Assembly (NCBI GenBank): GCA_900470805.1
Contig: UCCA01000015.1
Span: forward strand, 184,287 to 248,286
Direction of reading: 5' to 3'
Length of the DNA: 64,000 bases
DNA from: Hyphomicrobiales bacterium
GTDB taxonomy: Bacteria; Pseudomonadota; Alphaproteobacteria; Rhizobiales; Rhizobiaceae
Under the pieces are notes generated by a model. The model searched no databases and was not told where the DNA came from. It saw nothing but the letters and a program-made list of their open reading frames with translations. The position numbers were made by a program, and so were the translations under genes. This document shows positions 9,462 through 19,668 of this stretch, in pieces; the stretch's first letter is position 1, and each line of letters opens with the position of its first letter.

Positions 9462-10166
9462 ATGGGTTCAAACGACTTCATCACATTGTTTTTTCTCGTG
9501 GCGGCAGTGCTGATCTTTCTGCAGCTGCGCAACGTTCTTGGTCGGCGCACGGGAAATGAGAAGCCGCCACGCGATCTTTATACGCCGCGCGACGCGGTAG
9601 GACCCGATACGCCGGATGCCGGCAAGGTCGTCACGCTCCCTCGACGTGATACCCCCGTCGAGGAAGAAGACCGTTTTGCAGCGGTCGATGCTTTCGCGCC
9701 AGCGGGAACGCCGCTGAACGACTCCCTGCGCGAGATGATCAAGGCCGATCCATCCTTCAGCCCGAAGGAATTCGTGAACGGCGCGCGCATGGCCTACGAG
9801 ATGATTGTCATGGCCTTTGCCGATGGCGACCGCAAGGCGCTCAAGAATCTCCTGTCGAAGGAGGTCTATGAGGGTTTCGATGCAGCGATCGCCGATCGCG
9901 AAGCCAAGGGCGAAAAGGTCAAGTCCACCTTCGTTGGCATCGACAAGGCCGAGATCAAGAATGTCGAGGTCAAGGGCAGCGAGGCGCAGATCACCATGCG
10001 CATCGTCAGCCAGATGATCTCCGCCACCTACGACAAGGCTGACGTCTTGATCGACGGCGATGCCGAGACAGTTGCGGAAGTGAGCGATCTGTGGACATTC
10101 GCCCGCGACACGCGCTCGCGCGACCCCAACTGGAAACTCGTGGCTACCGAATCGGAACATGAGTGA
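9462..10166 (+). CDS. Tim44/TimA-type membrane-anchored adaptor protein
   Basis: Bacterial relatives of the mitochondrial import factor Tim44; in alphaproteobacteria they are membrane-anchored, and a role as an adaptor for membrane protein assembly has been proposed. 234 residues from the ATG at 9462; a TTG 12 bases upstream is possible. Residues 5-25 form one hydrophobic anchor (FITLFFLVAAVLIFLQL), followed by a charged linker rich in P, D and E up to about 85, then the Tim44 domain (FSPKEFVNGARMAYEMIVMAFADGDRKAL through DLWTFARDTRSRDPNWKLVA). The terminal WTFxRD motif is typical. The mltA start lies inside its last codons. Confidence 0.85.
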   Translation: MGSNDFITLFFLVAAVLIFLQLRNVLGRRTGNEKPPRDLYTPRDAVGPDTPDAGKVVTLPRRDTPVEEEDRFAAVDAFAPAGTPLNDSLREMIKADPSFSPKEFVNGARMAYEMIVMAFADGDRKALKNLLSKEVYEGFDAAIADREAKGEKVKSTFVGIDKAEIKNVEVKGSEAQITMRIVSQMISATYDKADVLIDGDAETVAEVSDLWTFARDTRSRDPNWKLVATESEHE

Positions 10167-11277
10167 CGACACGCAGGGCTTTGCCCTTGAGGCGATAGAC
10201 TTCGAACAACTGGAAGGCTGGAGGGACGACGACCCCTCCAGCCTTTTTGAGGTCATGGATGCATGCCGGCGGCATATCGAAGACGCAAAGCCCTACAGGA
10301 CAGGATCCATGGGCCTGACTTCGGATGATCTTCTGGAACTGTTGACGGCAGCACGCGACGCGAGATCCACATCACCGGCTTCGGCGCGGGCGTTCTTTCA
10401 GGAAAACTGTCGTCCATTTCGCATTCATCTCCACGATGGACAGCGTGGCTTCGTCACCGCCTTCTACGAGCCCGAGATATCGGTGGCCGCAGAGCGGGAC
10501 CACGAGTACCGCTTTCCGTTCTACCGTCGGCCCGATGATCTGGTGGATCTCGACGAGCACAATCGCCCGGTGGATATGGATGATAGCTACGCGTTCGGCC
10601 GACTGCTCGATGGCAATATCGGCTACTACCCCGATCGCCGGCAGATCGACCAAGGTGCGCTTGCCGGGCAGGGGCTGGAGATTGCCTGGGCGAAATCCCT
10701 CGTGGACGTCTTCTTTGTGCATGTCCAGGGCGCCGCACGGCTGCGGTACCGTGACGGTCGGAGGGGACGCATCACTTATGCCGCCAAGGCGGGCCATCCG
10801 TTCTCGGCAATCGGCAAACTGCTGATCGAGCGGGGTGAGATCGACCGCGCCAATATTTCGATGCAGTCCATCCGGCAATGGCTGGCGATGCATCCTGACC
10901 AGGTCATCGACGTCCTCGGCCACAACAGGTCCTATATCTTCTTTCGTGAGGTGGCGGTTGATGATGAGGGGGCGGGGCCCATCGCCGCCGCCAAGGTGCC
11001 ACTGATTGCCGGTCGTTCGCTTGCCGTCGATCGAATGATCCATACGTTCGGCTTCCCGTTCTTCATCAGCTCAAACAACCTCGTGCATCTCGACCAGGGA
11101 AGACCGTTCCAGCGGCTTATGCTGGCGCTGGACACCGGATCGGCGATCGTCGGCCCGGCCCGAGGCGATATCTTCACCGGCTCCGGCGACGCGGCCGGCG
11201 AGCTTGCCGGCACGGTGCGTCACGATGCCGATTTCGTCATTCTGATACCGAACAAAGCGGCTGCGAGGTTTGGCTGA
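10159..11277 (+). CDS. mltA: MltA-type lytic murein transglycosylase without visible signal peptide
   Basis: MltA enzymes cleave peptidoglycan between MurNAc and GlcNAc, forming 1,6-anhydroMurNAc. 372 residues with the MltA domain (AFYEPEISVAAERDHEYRFP onward, about 95-240) and the C-terminal 3D domain, where LALDTGSAIVGPARGDIFTG (about 318-337) contains the expected catalytic aspartate. Unlike the E. coli lipoprotein, the N-terminus (MSDDTQGFALEAIDFEQLE) is acidic, with no hydrophobic stretch or lipobox; the gene overlaps the Tim44-like gene by 8 bases and no upstream start exists. Export may need another route or the start may be misassigned; internal methionines also give no signal peptide. 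The Smr gene begins on its last base. Confidence 0.9.
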   Translation: MSDDTQGFALEAIDFEQLEGWRDDDPSSLFEVMDACRRHIEDAKPYRTGSMGLTSDDLLELLTAARDARSTSPASARAFFQENCRPFRIHLHDGQRGFVTAFYEPEISVAAERDHEYRFPFYRRPDDLVDLDEHNRPVDMDDSYAFGRLLDGNIGYYPDRRQIDQGALAGQGLEIAWAKSLVDVFFVHVQGAARLRYRDGRRGRITYAAKAGHPFSAIGKLLIERGEIDRANISMQSIRQWLAMHPDQVIDVLGHNRSYIFFREVAVDDEGAGPIAAAKVPLIAGRSLAVDRMIHTFGFPFFISSNNLVHLDQGRPFQRLMLALDTGSAIVGPARGDIFTGSGDAAGELAGTVRHDADFVILIPNKAAARFG

Positions 11278-11855
11278 TGGCGAAGGATCGCAAGCTCAGC
11301 ACCGATGAACGGATACTCTGGGGCAAGGTCGCCCGCAGCGCGCGACCAATGCCGGGGATGACGGGCGCCGCAAGCGAGCTCGATGCATTCCTTTCCGAAG
11401 CGGAGGCCGAAGTGATCGCAGCGGAAAAGCGCAGCGCGGCCGCGCCGAAATCAGGCGAGACATCTCCTGCTCAGCAAGATGCCACAATACCGGCGAAGCC
11501 ATCCGTGGGCGTGCACCATCCACTGGAGCGTCCGGTCAAGCGCAAGATCGCCAAGGGTCGGCTCGCACTCGAGGCGCGCATCGATCTCCATGGCTTGTAT
11601 CAGAGCGAAGCGCACGTGATGCTGCTCGATTTCCTGATCCGGGCCCATGAGCGCGGCATGCGTCATGTCCTTGTCATCACCGGCAAGGGCAGCTCGTACG
11701 GCAGCGAAGGTGCGTTGAAGCGCGCGGTTCCTATGTGGTTCTCGCAATCCGAGTTCCGCTATCTGATCTCGTCCTATGAGCCCGCCGCGCAACACCACGG
11801 CGGTGAGGGCGCCCTTTACATTCGCCTGTCGCGCCGAGCCGGTGATCGATCATGA
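11277..11855 (+). CDS. Smr domain protein
   Basis: Smr domains, named after the MutS2 C-terminus, nick DNA or cleave RNA in several proteins; the cellular role of this stand-alone rhizobial form is not known. 192 residues: a variable, charged N-terminal region (1-95), then the Smr domain from about 96, with the DLHG motif (ARIDLHGLYQSEAH) and the second motif TGKGSSYGSEGALKRAVPMW. The length and the position between mltA and an XRE regulator match other Rhizobiaceae. It starts at the A of the mltA stop codon and ends 4 bases into the next gene. Confidence 0.9.
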   Translation: MAKDRKLSTDERILWGKVARSARPMPGMTGAASELDAFLSEAEAEVIAAEKRSAAAPKSGETSPAQQDATIPAKPSVGVHHPLERPVKRKIAKGRLALEARIDLHGLYQSEAHVMLLDFLIRAHERGMRHVLVITGKGSSYGSEGALKRAVPMWFSQSEFRYLISSYEPAAQHHGGEGALYIRLSRRAGDRS

Positions 11856-12229
11856 CCCCTTTTGGAGAAGCGATCCGCAAGCTCCGTCAGCGCAAGGGTG
11901 TGTCGCAGAAAGAGATGGCCGCCGCGCTCGGTGTCTCTCCGGCCTATCTGTCCGCGTTGGAACACGGAAAGCGCGGGCTGCCGACCTTCGATCTGCTCCA
12001 GCGCATTGCCGGCTATTTCAACATCATCTGGGATGAAGCCGACGATCTGTTCCTCGTCGCCCGCTTTTCGGACCCCCGTATCGTCATCGATACCTCGGGT
12101 TTGTCAGCCGAATACACGGCATTTGCCAACCGCTTGGCGGGCTCTATCCGGCATCTGGATGAGGCTAGCCTGGCAAAACTCTCGGAGGTTCTGGAAAATG
12201 CTGAAAATGCAGACGGAAAACGGTCATAA
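11852..12229 (+). CDS. XRE-family helix-turn-helix regulator
   Basis: 125 residues. The N-terminal 65 residues are a Cro/C1-type helix-turn-helix: FGEAIRKLRQRKGVSQKEMAAALGVSPAYLSALEHGKRGLPTFDLLQRIAGYF, where SQKEMAAALG and SPAYLSALE are the two helices. The C-terminal half (DPRIVIDTSGLSAEYTAFANRLAGSIRHLDEASLAKLSEVLE) matches no domain I recognise; it is helical and may dimerise. Targets are unknown. It overlaps the Smr gene by 4 bases, ending the Tim44-MltA-Smr-XRE unit 133 bases before gyrB, so it could regulate its own operon or gyrB. Confidence 0.88.
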   Translation: MTPFGEAIRKLRQRKGVSQKEMAAALGVSPAYLSALEHGKRGLPTFDLLQRIAGYFNIIWDEADDLFLVARFSDPRIVIDTSGLSAEYTAFANRLAGSIRHLDEASLAKLSEVLENAENADGKRS

Positions 12230-12264
12230 TCCCCTGTTTTATGCGCTCTTTAGGGCCGCCGGCA

Positions 12265-12293
12265 TTGGGAACTTCCACCAAAAACCCTATATT
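12265..12293 (+). promoter_or_regulatory. Candidate sigma-70 promoter of gyrB
   Basis: TTGGGA (12265-12270) and TATATT (12288-12293) are spaced by 17 bases, about 70 bases upstream of the gyrB start, in the only gap between the XRE gene and gyrB. Confidence 0.5.
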
Positions 12294-12314
12294 CGGCGTG
12301 ACTAAGGCCGGTGA

Positions 12315-14798
<2,484 letters not shown>

Positions 14799-14819
14799 CC
14801 GTTAAAAGTTCACGGAATC

Positions 14820-14852
14820 AGCCCCGCGTTTCGTCGAGACGCGGGGCTTTTT
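14820..14852 (+). terminator. Terminator after gyrB
   Basis: A 9-bp GC-rich stem (GCCCCGCGT 14821-14829 with 14839-14847) followed by TTTTT, 22 bases after the gyrB stop. The convergent nitroreductase gene ends just beyond it. Confidence 0.88.
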
Positions 14853-14861
14853 CATGCGCGC

Positions 14862-15455
14862 TTAGCCGGCAACGAATGTTCCTTTGAACGCGACTTCTCC
14901 AAGCGGTTTGCGCTGACTTGGAAACTCCCGCTCTTGGTTGCGCTCCGAAAGCACGCTCTTGTCCGCGATGCGACCGACTGCAATCCCTGCTTCGACCCGG
15001 TAGCCCTCCGGAATGGAAAACGATTCGCGAATCTCGCCATGCTTGATTCCGCCCATACCATGCGCATGGAATCCGGAGAATTTCGCCTGGAGAGCCAAAT
15101 ACGCCCAGGCAGCGCCCGCGTCGAAGGAATGCGTATAGCTCTTGCGTCCCTCTGATAAGTCGCCACTGAAATCCTTCGACACGACGAAGATCAGTGCCGA
15201 CGCGTGTTTTGCCCATTCCTGATTGGAATCGACCAGCAGCGAAACAAACACATCCCAGTCGTCGGCGCCCTTGAGCGTGTAGATGAAGCGCCAAGGCTGT
15301 TGATTGGCGGACGACGGTGCCCAATGCGCGGCATCGAGGATGCCAAGCAGGTCGGACTCGGGAATGACTTCGCCAGTGAAGGCGCGCGGCGACCAGCGAT
15401 CGAGAAAGATCGGTTCGATCGGATATTGAGATTCGCGATTGTTGCTTCTTGTCAT
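14862..15455 (-). CDS. Nitroreductase family FMN-dependent oxidoreductase
   Basis: Flavoprotein of the nitroreductase fold; such enzymes reduce nitro groups, quinones or enones with NAD(P)H, but the natural substrate here is unknown. 197 residues. FMN-binding signatures are DRWSPRAFTGEVIPE (about 19-33, with the S-x-R) and HWAPSSANQQPWRFIY (about 44-59); the C-terminal half has HGMGGIKHGEIRESFSIPEGYRVEAGIAVGRI, typical of the family. The C-terminus is short and lacks extra domains. Single gene: convergent with gyrB, divergent from the glutathionyl-hydroquinone reductase gene, and separated from it by 168 bases in which I see no gene. Confidence 0.88.
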   Translation of the reverse strand: MTRSNNRESQYPIEPIFLDRWSPRAFTGEVIPESDLLGILDAAHWAPSSANQQPWRFIYTLKGADDWDVFVSLLVDSNQEWAKHASALIFVVSKDFSGDLSEGRKSYTHSFDAGAAWAYLALQAKFSGFHAHGMGGIKHGEIRESFSIPEGYRVEAGIAVGRIADKSVLSERNQEREFPSQRKPLGEVAFKGTFVAG

Positions 15456-15623
15456 GGTTCTTCCGGTGCGTTGGATGGAGCGGGGTTTTTCGAACGACTT
15501 GGGATAATGCCGAGAATTGTATTGAGATGCGGACGGTGCACAGTCTGTTTCAATAAATATGGCCTCCCGCGCGCGCGAAAGCAGGATAATAACCCTCTAG
15601 CCTAACAACATAGGGAGAGCGCG

Positions 15624-16577
15624 TTGCTCGTAAACGGCAAATGGACGGAAGATTGGCAGCCTGTGCAGGCCAAGGACGAAAAAGGCGGCTTCGTGCGTCA
15701 GACGTCGAGCTTTCGCAACTGGGTCACGCCGGATGGCAGCGCCGGACCAACAGGGCGCGCCGGTTTCAAGGCTGAGGCCGAACGCTACCATCTCTATGTC
15801 GCCTATATCTGCCCCTGGGCCTCGCGCGCCCTGATTGGCAGGAAGTTGAAAGGTTTGGAAACCGCTATCTCGATCTCTGTTGTCGAGCCCGCACTGACGA
15901 AGCAGGGCTGGCGCTTCGGGGATTATCCGGGTGCAACGCAAGACCACCTGCAGGGTGCCAACTACATGCACCAGATCTATACCAGCGTAGATCCGACCTT
16001 CACCGGTCGCGCGACGGTGCCTGTGTTGTGGGACAAGCAGCAACAGACCATCGTCAACAATGAGTCATCCGACATCCTGCGGATGATGAACGCAGGCTTC
16101 GGTGATCTCGCCTCTAACGCGATCGATCTCTATCCCGAGGAGCTGCGCTCAAGGATCGATGCCTTCAACGAGCACATCTATCCGCGTCTCAACAACGGCG
16201 TCTATCGCACGGGCTTTGCAACCACGCAGCTCGCTTATGACGAAGCCTTCGCCGGCGTCTTCGATTGCCTCGACTGGATCGAGCCGCAACTGGAAGGGCG
16301 ATCTTTCCTGTTCGCGGACCATCCGACGGAAAGCGATATTCGTCTGTTCGTCACCCTCGTTCGCTTCGATGTCGCCTACCACGGCATCTTCAAATGCAAT
16401 TTGCGCCGCTTGTCCGACTATCGAAACCTCCGCGCTTTCTGCCGTCGGATGCTGGATTGGCCGGGCATCGCCGAGACGGTCAACATCGATCACATCAAGC
16501 GCGGCTATTACTCGATCGAAAGCCTGAACCCGACCAGGATCGTTCCGGCGGGACCGGAGCTTTCCGAGATTTTCTAG
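15624..16577 (+). CDS. Glutathionyl-hydroquinone reductase (Xi-class GST, YqjG/PcpF type)
   Basis: Xi-class glutathione transferases reduce glutathionyl-hydroquinones to hydroquinones, a detoxification step. 317 residues, normal for the class. The thioredoxin-fold N-terminal domain carries the catalytic cysteine in YLYVAYICPWASRA (CPWA motif, about residue 62), preceded by TSSFRNWV and followed by TVPVLWDKQQQTIVNNESSDILRMMN (glutathione site). The helical C-terminal domain includes YRTGFATTQLAYDEAFAGVF and ESDIRLFVTLVRFD. The start is TTG, supported by AGGGAGAG five to twelve bases upstream. A neighbouring nitroreductase and FAH-family enzyme suggest aromatic-compound handling, which is inference. 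Confidence 0.87.
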   Translation: MLVNGKWTEDWQPVQAKDEKGGFVRQTSSFRNWVTPDGSAGPTGRAGFKAEAERYHLYVAYICPWASRALIGRKLKGLETAISISVVEPALTKQGWRFGDYPGATQDHLQGANYMHQIYTSVDPTFTGRATVPVLWDKQQQTIVNNESSDILRMMNAGFGDLASNAIDLYPEELRSRIDAFNEHIYPRLNNGVYRTGFATTQLAYDEAFAGVFDCLDWIEPQLEGRSFLFADHPTESDIRLFVTLVRFDVAYHGIFKCNLRRLSDYRNLRAFCRRMLDWPGIAETVNIDHIKRGYYSIESLNPTRIVPAGPELSEIF

Positions 16578-16672
16578 GCAGGCGTACCGCCGCAGCCAAA
16601 AGCCGTAATGACACCCGTGAATAATTCGTTCATAGGTGATCGCAACATTGCTTATGCTGAGGAGGATATTCC

Positions 16673-17515
16673 ATGAAGCTCATGCGCGTTGGAGAGATCG
16701 GCAAGGAGAAGCCGGCCATCCTGGATGCCGACGGCAAGATTCGCGATCTGTCGGCCCACGTCTCTGATATTGCTGGTGATGCGATTTCGCCTGATGGTTT
16801 GGCGAAGATCGCGGCACTCGATCTTAAGACGCTGCCAGAGATTCAGCCGGGGCGCATCGGCGCCTGCGTTGCCGGTACCGGCAAGTTCATCTGTATCGGC
16901 CTCAACTTCTCCGACCACGCTGCCGAGACAGGTGCCGCCGTTCCGCCCGAGCCGGTAATCTTCATGAAGGCGACCTCCGCGATCGTCGGTCCGGATGACA
17001 ATGTTGTCATTCCGCGCGGCTCCGAAAAAACCGACTGGGAAGTCGAGCTCGGTGTCGTCATCGGCAAGACGGCGAAATATGTCAGTGAAGCCGATGCGCT
17101 CGATTATGTGGCCGGTTACTGCGTTTCTCACGATGTCTCGGAGCGCGCCTTCCAGACCGAGCGCGCTGGCCAGTGGACAAAGGGCAAGTCCTGCGACACC
17201 TTCGGCCCGATCGGCCCTTGGCTCGTCACCAAGGACGAGGTCGCCGATCCGCAGGACCTCGGCATGTGGCTCAAGGTCAATGGCGAGACGATGCAGAATG
17301 GCTCGTCAAAGACCATGGTATACGGTGTTGCCTTCGTCGTTTCCTATCTCAGCCAGTTTATGTCGCTGCATCCGGGCGACGTGATTTCGACCGGCACGCC
17401 GCCGGGCGTCGGCTTGGGCATGAAGCCGCAACGTTTCCTCAAGGCCGGCGATGTCGTCGAACTCGGGGTCGAAGGTCTTGGCGTGCAGAAACAGACATTC
17501 GTGGCCGATCACTGA
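16673..17515 (+). CDS. Fumarylacetoacetate hydrolase family protein
   Basis: FAH-fold enzymes hydrolyse, hydrate or decarboxylate 2-keto acids in aromatic or sugar catabolism, using a metal ion. 280 residues. An N-terminal strand domain (MKLMRVGEIGKEKPAILDADGKI) precedes the catalytic domain with CIGLNFSDHAAETG (about 78-91), PVIFMKATSAIVGPDD, DWEVELGVVIGK with the metal-binding Glu residues, and GYCVSHDVSERAFQ. GVISTGTPPGVGLG-type end is present (about 240). A strong GAGGAGG ribosome site lies 7 bases before the ATG. The exact substrate cannot be read off; acylpyruvate or 2,4-diketo-3-deoxy-sugar acid hydrolases are possible. Confidence 0.88.
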   Translation: MKLMRVGEIGKEKPAILDADGKIRDLSAHVSDIAGDAISPDGLAKIAALDLKTLPEIQPGRIGACVAGTGKFICIGLNFSDHAAETGAAVPPEPVIFMKATSAIVGPDDNVVIPRGSEKTDWEVELGVVIGKTAKYVSEADALDYVAGYCVSHDVSERAFQTERAGQWTKGKSCDTFGPIGPWLVTKDEVADPQDLGMWLKVNGETMQNGSSKTMVYGVAFVVSYLSQFMSLHPGDVISTGTPPGVGLGMKPQRFLKAGDVVELGVEGLGVQKQTFVADH

Positions 17516-17554
17516 AGTAAGTTTGGCGACTCTTAAACATTCAAGTGCAGCATC

Positions 17555-17588
17555 ATGCCGGGGATACGATCTCCGGCATTTCTCTTTT
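17555..17588 (+). terminator. Terminator after the FAH-family gene
   Basis: A 10-base stem with one G-U pair (17555-17564 with 17570-17579) and loop TACGA is followed by TTCTCTTTT. It lies 39 bases past the stop codon. Confidence 0.75.
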
Positions 17589-17607
17589 GCGGTGCGGATC
17601 GCTTATG

Positions 17608-17618
17608 TTGCTGTGCAA
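17608..17618. promoter_or_regulatory. TTGC-N3-GCAA inverted repeat upstream of phaZ
   Basis: TTGC TGT GCAA is a perfect short inverted repeat 105 bases upstream of the phaZ start. PhaR, the poly-hydroxybutyrate-responsive repressor, is known to recognise TGC/GCA half-sites of this kind; assigning PhaR here is inference. Confidence 0.35.
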
Positions 17619-17722
17619 CAAAAACCTGTTACTGTGCGTTGAGATGCCAGCACGTCGTTGGAGCGAATTCGATGCCTTTCAAGCGGCATCATCGTCCAGG
17701 TGAAAGAAAGGTGACGCATCTC

Positions 17723-19000
17723 ATGTTTTACCAGCTCTACGAACTGAACCATGCCGCCATGGCCCCATACCGCGCCATGGCCGACGTCATGCGGCTCGCC
17801 TATGCCAATCCCCTCAATCCGCTGTCGCAGACGCCATGGGGCCGCACGATGGCGGCGAGCCTTGAGATGTTCGAGCGCACGACGCGCCGCTACGGCAAAC
17901 CATCCTTCGATCTCCCGCATACCGTCATTGACGACGCCAAGGTCGCCATCAGGGAAGAAGTCGTCTGGGCGCGTCCGTTCTGTGATCTGCTGCACTTCTC
18001 CCGCAAGCTGCCGAGCGGCCACGCACCGGACCCGCGCATCCTGATCGTCGCGCCGATGTCCGGCCACTACGCGACGCTGCTGCGCGGCACCGTCGAAGCA
18101 CTGCTGCCGAGCGCCGACGTCTACATCACCGACTGGATCGATGCCCGCATGGTGCCGATGACCGACGGCACCTTCGATTTCAACGATTACGTCGACTACA
18201 TCATCGAAATGCTGCACTTTCTGGGGCCGGACACGCACGTGGTCGCGGTCTGTCAGCCCTCTGTCCCGGTTCTGGCGGCCGCCGCGGTGATGGAAGAAGC
18301 CAACGATCCGCTGGCGCCAGCGTCGATGACGTTGATGGGCGGACCAATCGATACCCGCATCAATCCGACCGCTGTCAACCAGTTGGCCAAGGATAAGCCG
18401 CTTGAATGGTTCGCCGACAACGTCATCATGAACGTTCCCTGGCCGCAGCCGGGCTTCATGCGTCCTGTTTATCCCGGTTTTCTGCAGCTCTCCGGCTTCA
18501 TGTCGATGAACCTTGACCGCCATCTCGTGGCCCACAAGGAATTCTTCATGCATCTCGTGAAGAACGATGGCGAGCCGGCCGAAAAGCACCGCGATTTCTA
18601 CGACGAATATCTCGCCGTCATGGATTTGACAGCGGAATTCTATCTGCAGACGGTCGATCAGGTGTTCATCAAGCACGCGCTGCCGAAGGGTGAGCTTGAG
18701 CATCGCGGCAAGCTGGTTGATCCCGCCGCGATCCGCAATGTTGCGCTGCTGACGGTCGAAGGCGAGAACGATGACATCTCGGGCGTCGGCCAGACGAAAG
18801 CAGCGCAAACGATCTGCGTCAATATCCCCGAGAACATGCGCATGCATTATCTGCAGCCGGATGTTGGCCACTATGGCGTGTTCAACGGCTCGCGCTTCCG
18901 CCGCGAGATCGCGCCGCGCATCCTCAATTTCGTTCGCGAGCATGGACGTGCCGGCAAACCGGTCTTCAAGCGTGTCATCAAGGGCGGCAAATCCATCTGA
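17723..19000 (+). CDS. phaZ: Intracellular poly(3-hydroxybutyrate) depolymerase
   Basis: Mobilises stored PHB granules. 425 residues from the ATG at 17723 (MFYQLYELNHAAMAPYR), the start shared by rhizobial homologues; AAAGG lies 11 bases upstream. The alpha/beta-hydrolase core has ILIVAPMSGHYATLLRGTV, then the nucleophile elbow HVVAVCQPSVPVLAA in which a cysteine (Cys177) replaces serine, as in the Cupriavidus PhaZa1 class, followed by a conserved MGGPIDTRINPTAVN. The C-terminal DVGHYGVFNGSRFR supplies the catalytic histidine. There is no signal peptide, consistent with an intracellular enzyme. It has its own upstream region and no operon partner. Confidence 0.94.
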   Translation: MFYQLYELNHAAMAPYRAMADVMRLAYANPLNPLSQTPWGRTMAASLEMFERTTRRYGKPSFDLPHTVIDDAKVAIREEVVWARPFCDLLHFSRKLPSGHAPDPRILIVAPMSGHYATLLRGTVEALLPSADVYITDWIDARMVPMTDGTFDFNDYVDYIIEMLHFLGPDTHVVAVCQPSVPVLAAAAVMEEANDPLAPASMTLMGGPIDTRINPTAVNQLAKDKPLEWFADNVIMNVPWPQPGFMRPVYPGFLQLSGFMSMNLDRHLVAHKEFFMHLVKNDGEPAEKHRDFYDEYLAVMDLTAEFYLQTVDQVFIKHALPKGELEHRGKLVDPAAIRNVALLTVEGENDDISGVGQTKAAQTICVNIPENMRMHYLQPDVGHYGVFNGSRFRREIAPRILNFVREHGRAGKPVFKRVIKGGKSI

Positions 19001-19145
19001 TTTAGATCATTCTGAATTAGTGATTGCATTTCAAGGCCTTGTTCGATTTGAGCGAACACCGTCTTGAAGCGCCTTATTTCGGTAACCACATCGATTTCCA
19101 GCGTTCGGCATTCCGCCGGGCGCGGAAATACGAGGATACCGCACG

Positions 19146-19580
19146 ATGAATACGTCAGCATTGCTTCGGCCGGATTGGACTCCGGCTACCATTGCCTTGA
19201 TGGTCCTCGGCTTCGTGGTTTTCTGGCCTCTGGGTCTTGCCATGCTCGCCTACATCATCTTTGGCGAGCGCCTGCAGGGATTCAAGCGCGATGCCAACAG
19301 CGCCGCCGATGGATTGTTTGCCGGCTGCCGACGGTCTCATGGCCGTTACCGCCCTCAGTTCACCACGGGCAACGTTGCCTTCGACGACTGGCGCAAGGCC
19401 GAACTCGACAGGCTCGACGAAGAACGCCGTCGGCTGAACGAGATGCGCGAGGAGTTCGAAACCTACGCCCGTGAACTGCGCCGCGCCAAGGACCAGGAAG
19501 AGTTTGATCGCTTCATGCGGGAACGCAAGAACGCCAAGCGTGACGACAATGGCCCCGTGGCTGAATATCAGACGCCATAA
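19146..19580 (+). CDS. DUF2852 membrane protein
   Basis: Function unknown; family found mainly in alphaproteobacteria. 144 residues. One clear membrane segment (TIALMVLGFVVFWPLGLAMLAYIIFG, about 14-39) is followed by a short basic stretch and FTTGNVAFDDWRKAELDRLDEERRRLNEM, a highly charged helical segment (about 78-130) with coiled-coil character. The topology suggests a single-pass anchor with a cytoplasmic helix. GAGGAT lies 8 bases before the ATG and a terminator follows, so it is a one-gene unit downstream of phaZ. Confidence 0.85.
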   Translation: MNTSALLRPDWTPATIALMVLGFVVFWPLGLAMLAYIIFGERLQGFKRDANSAADGLFAGCRRSHGRYRPQFTTGNVAFDDWRKAELDRLDEERRRLNEMREEFETYARELRRAKDQEEFDRFMRERKNAKRDDNGPVAEYQTP

Positions 19581-19603
19581 TCCATTCAGCACTGAAAACT
19601 CCA

Positions 19604-19631
19604 GCCGGCATCCTCCGATGCCGGTTTTTCT
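19604..19631 (+). terminator. Terminator after the DUF2852 gene
   Basis: An 8-bp stem (CCGGCATC 19605-19612 with 19617-19624) around CTCC is followed by TTTTTC, 25 bases past the stop codon. Confidence 0.85.
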
Positions 19632-19668
19632 TTGACCGAAACGGTACCGAATCATATAGAAAAGGCCG

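Noticed and set aside
17603..18943. 446-codon minus-strand frame opposite phaZ
   Set aside because: Antisense shadow; PhaZ motifs including the Cys177 elbow are on the plus strand.
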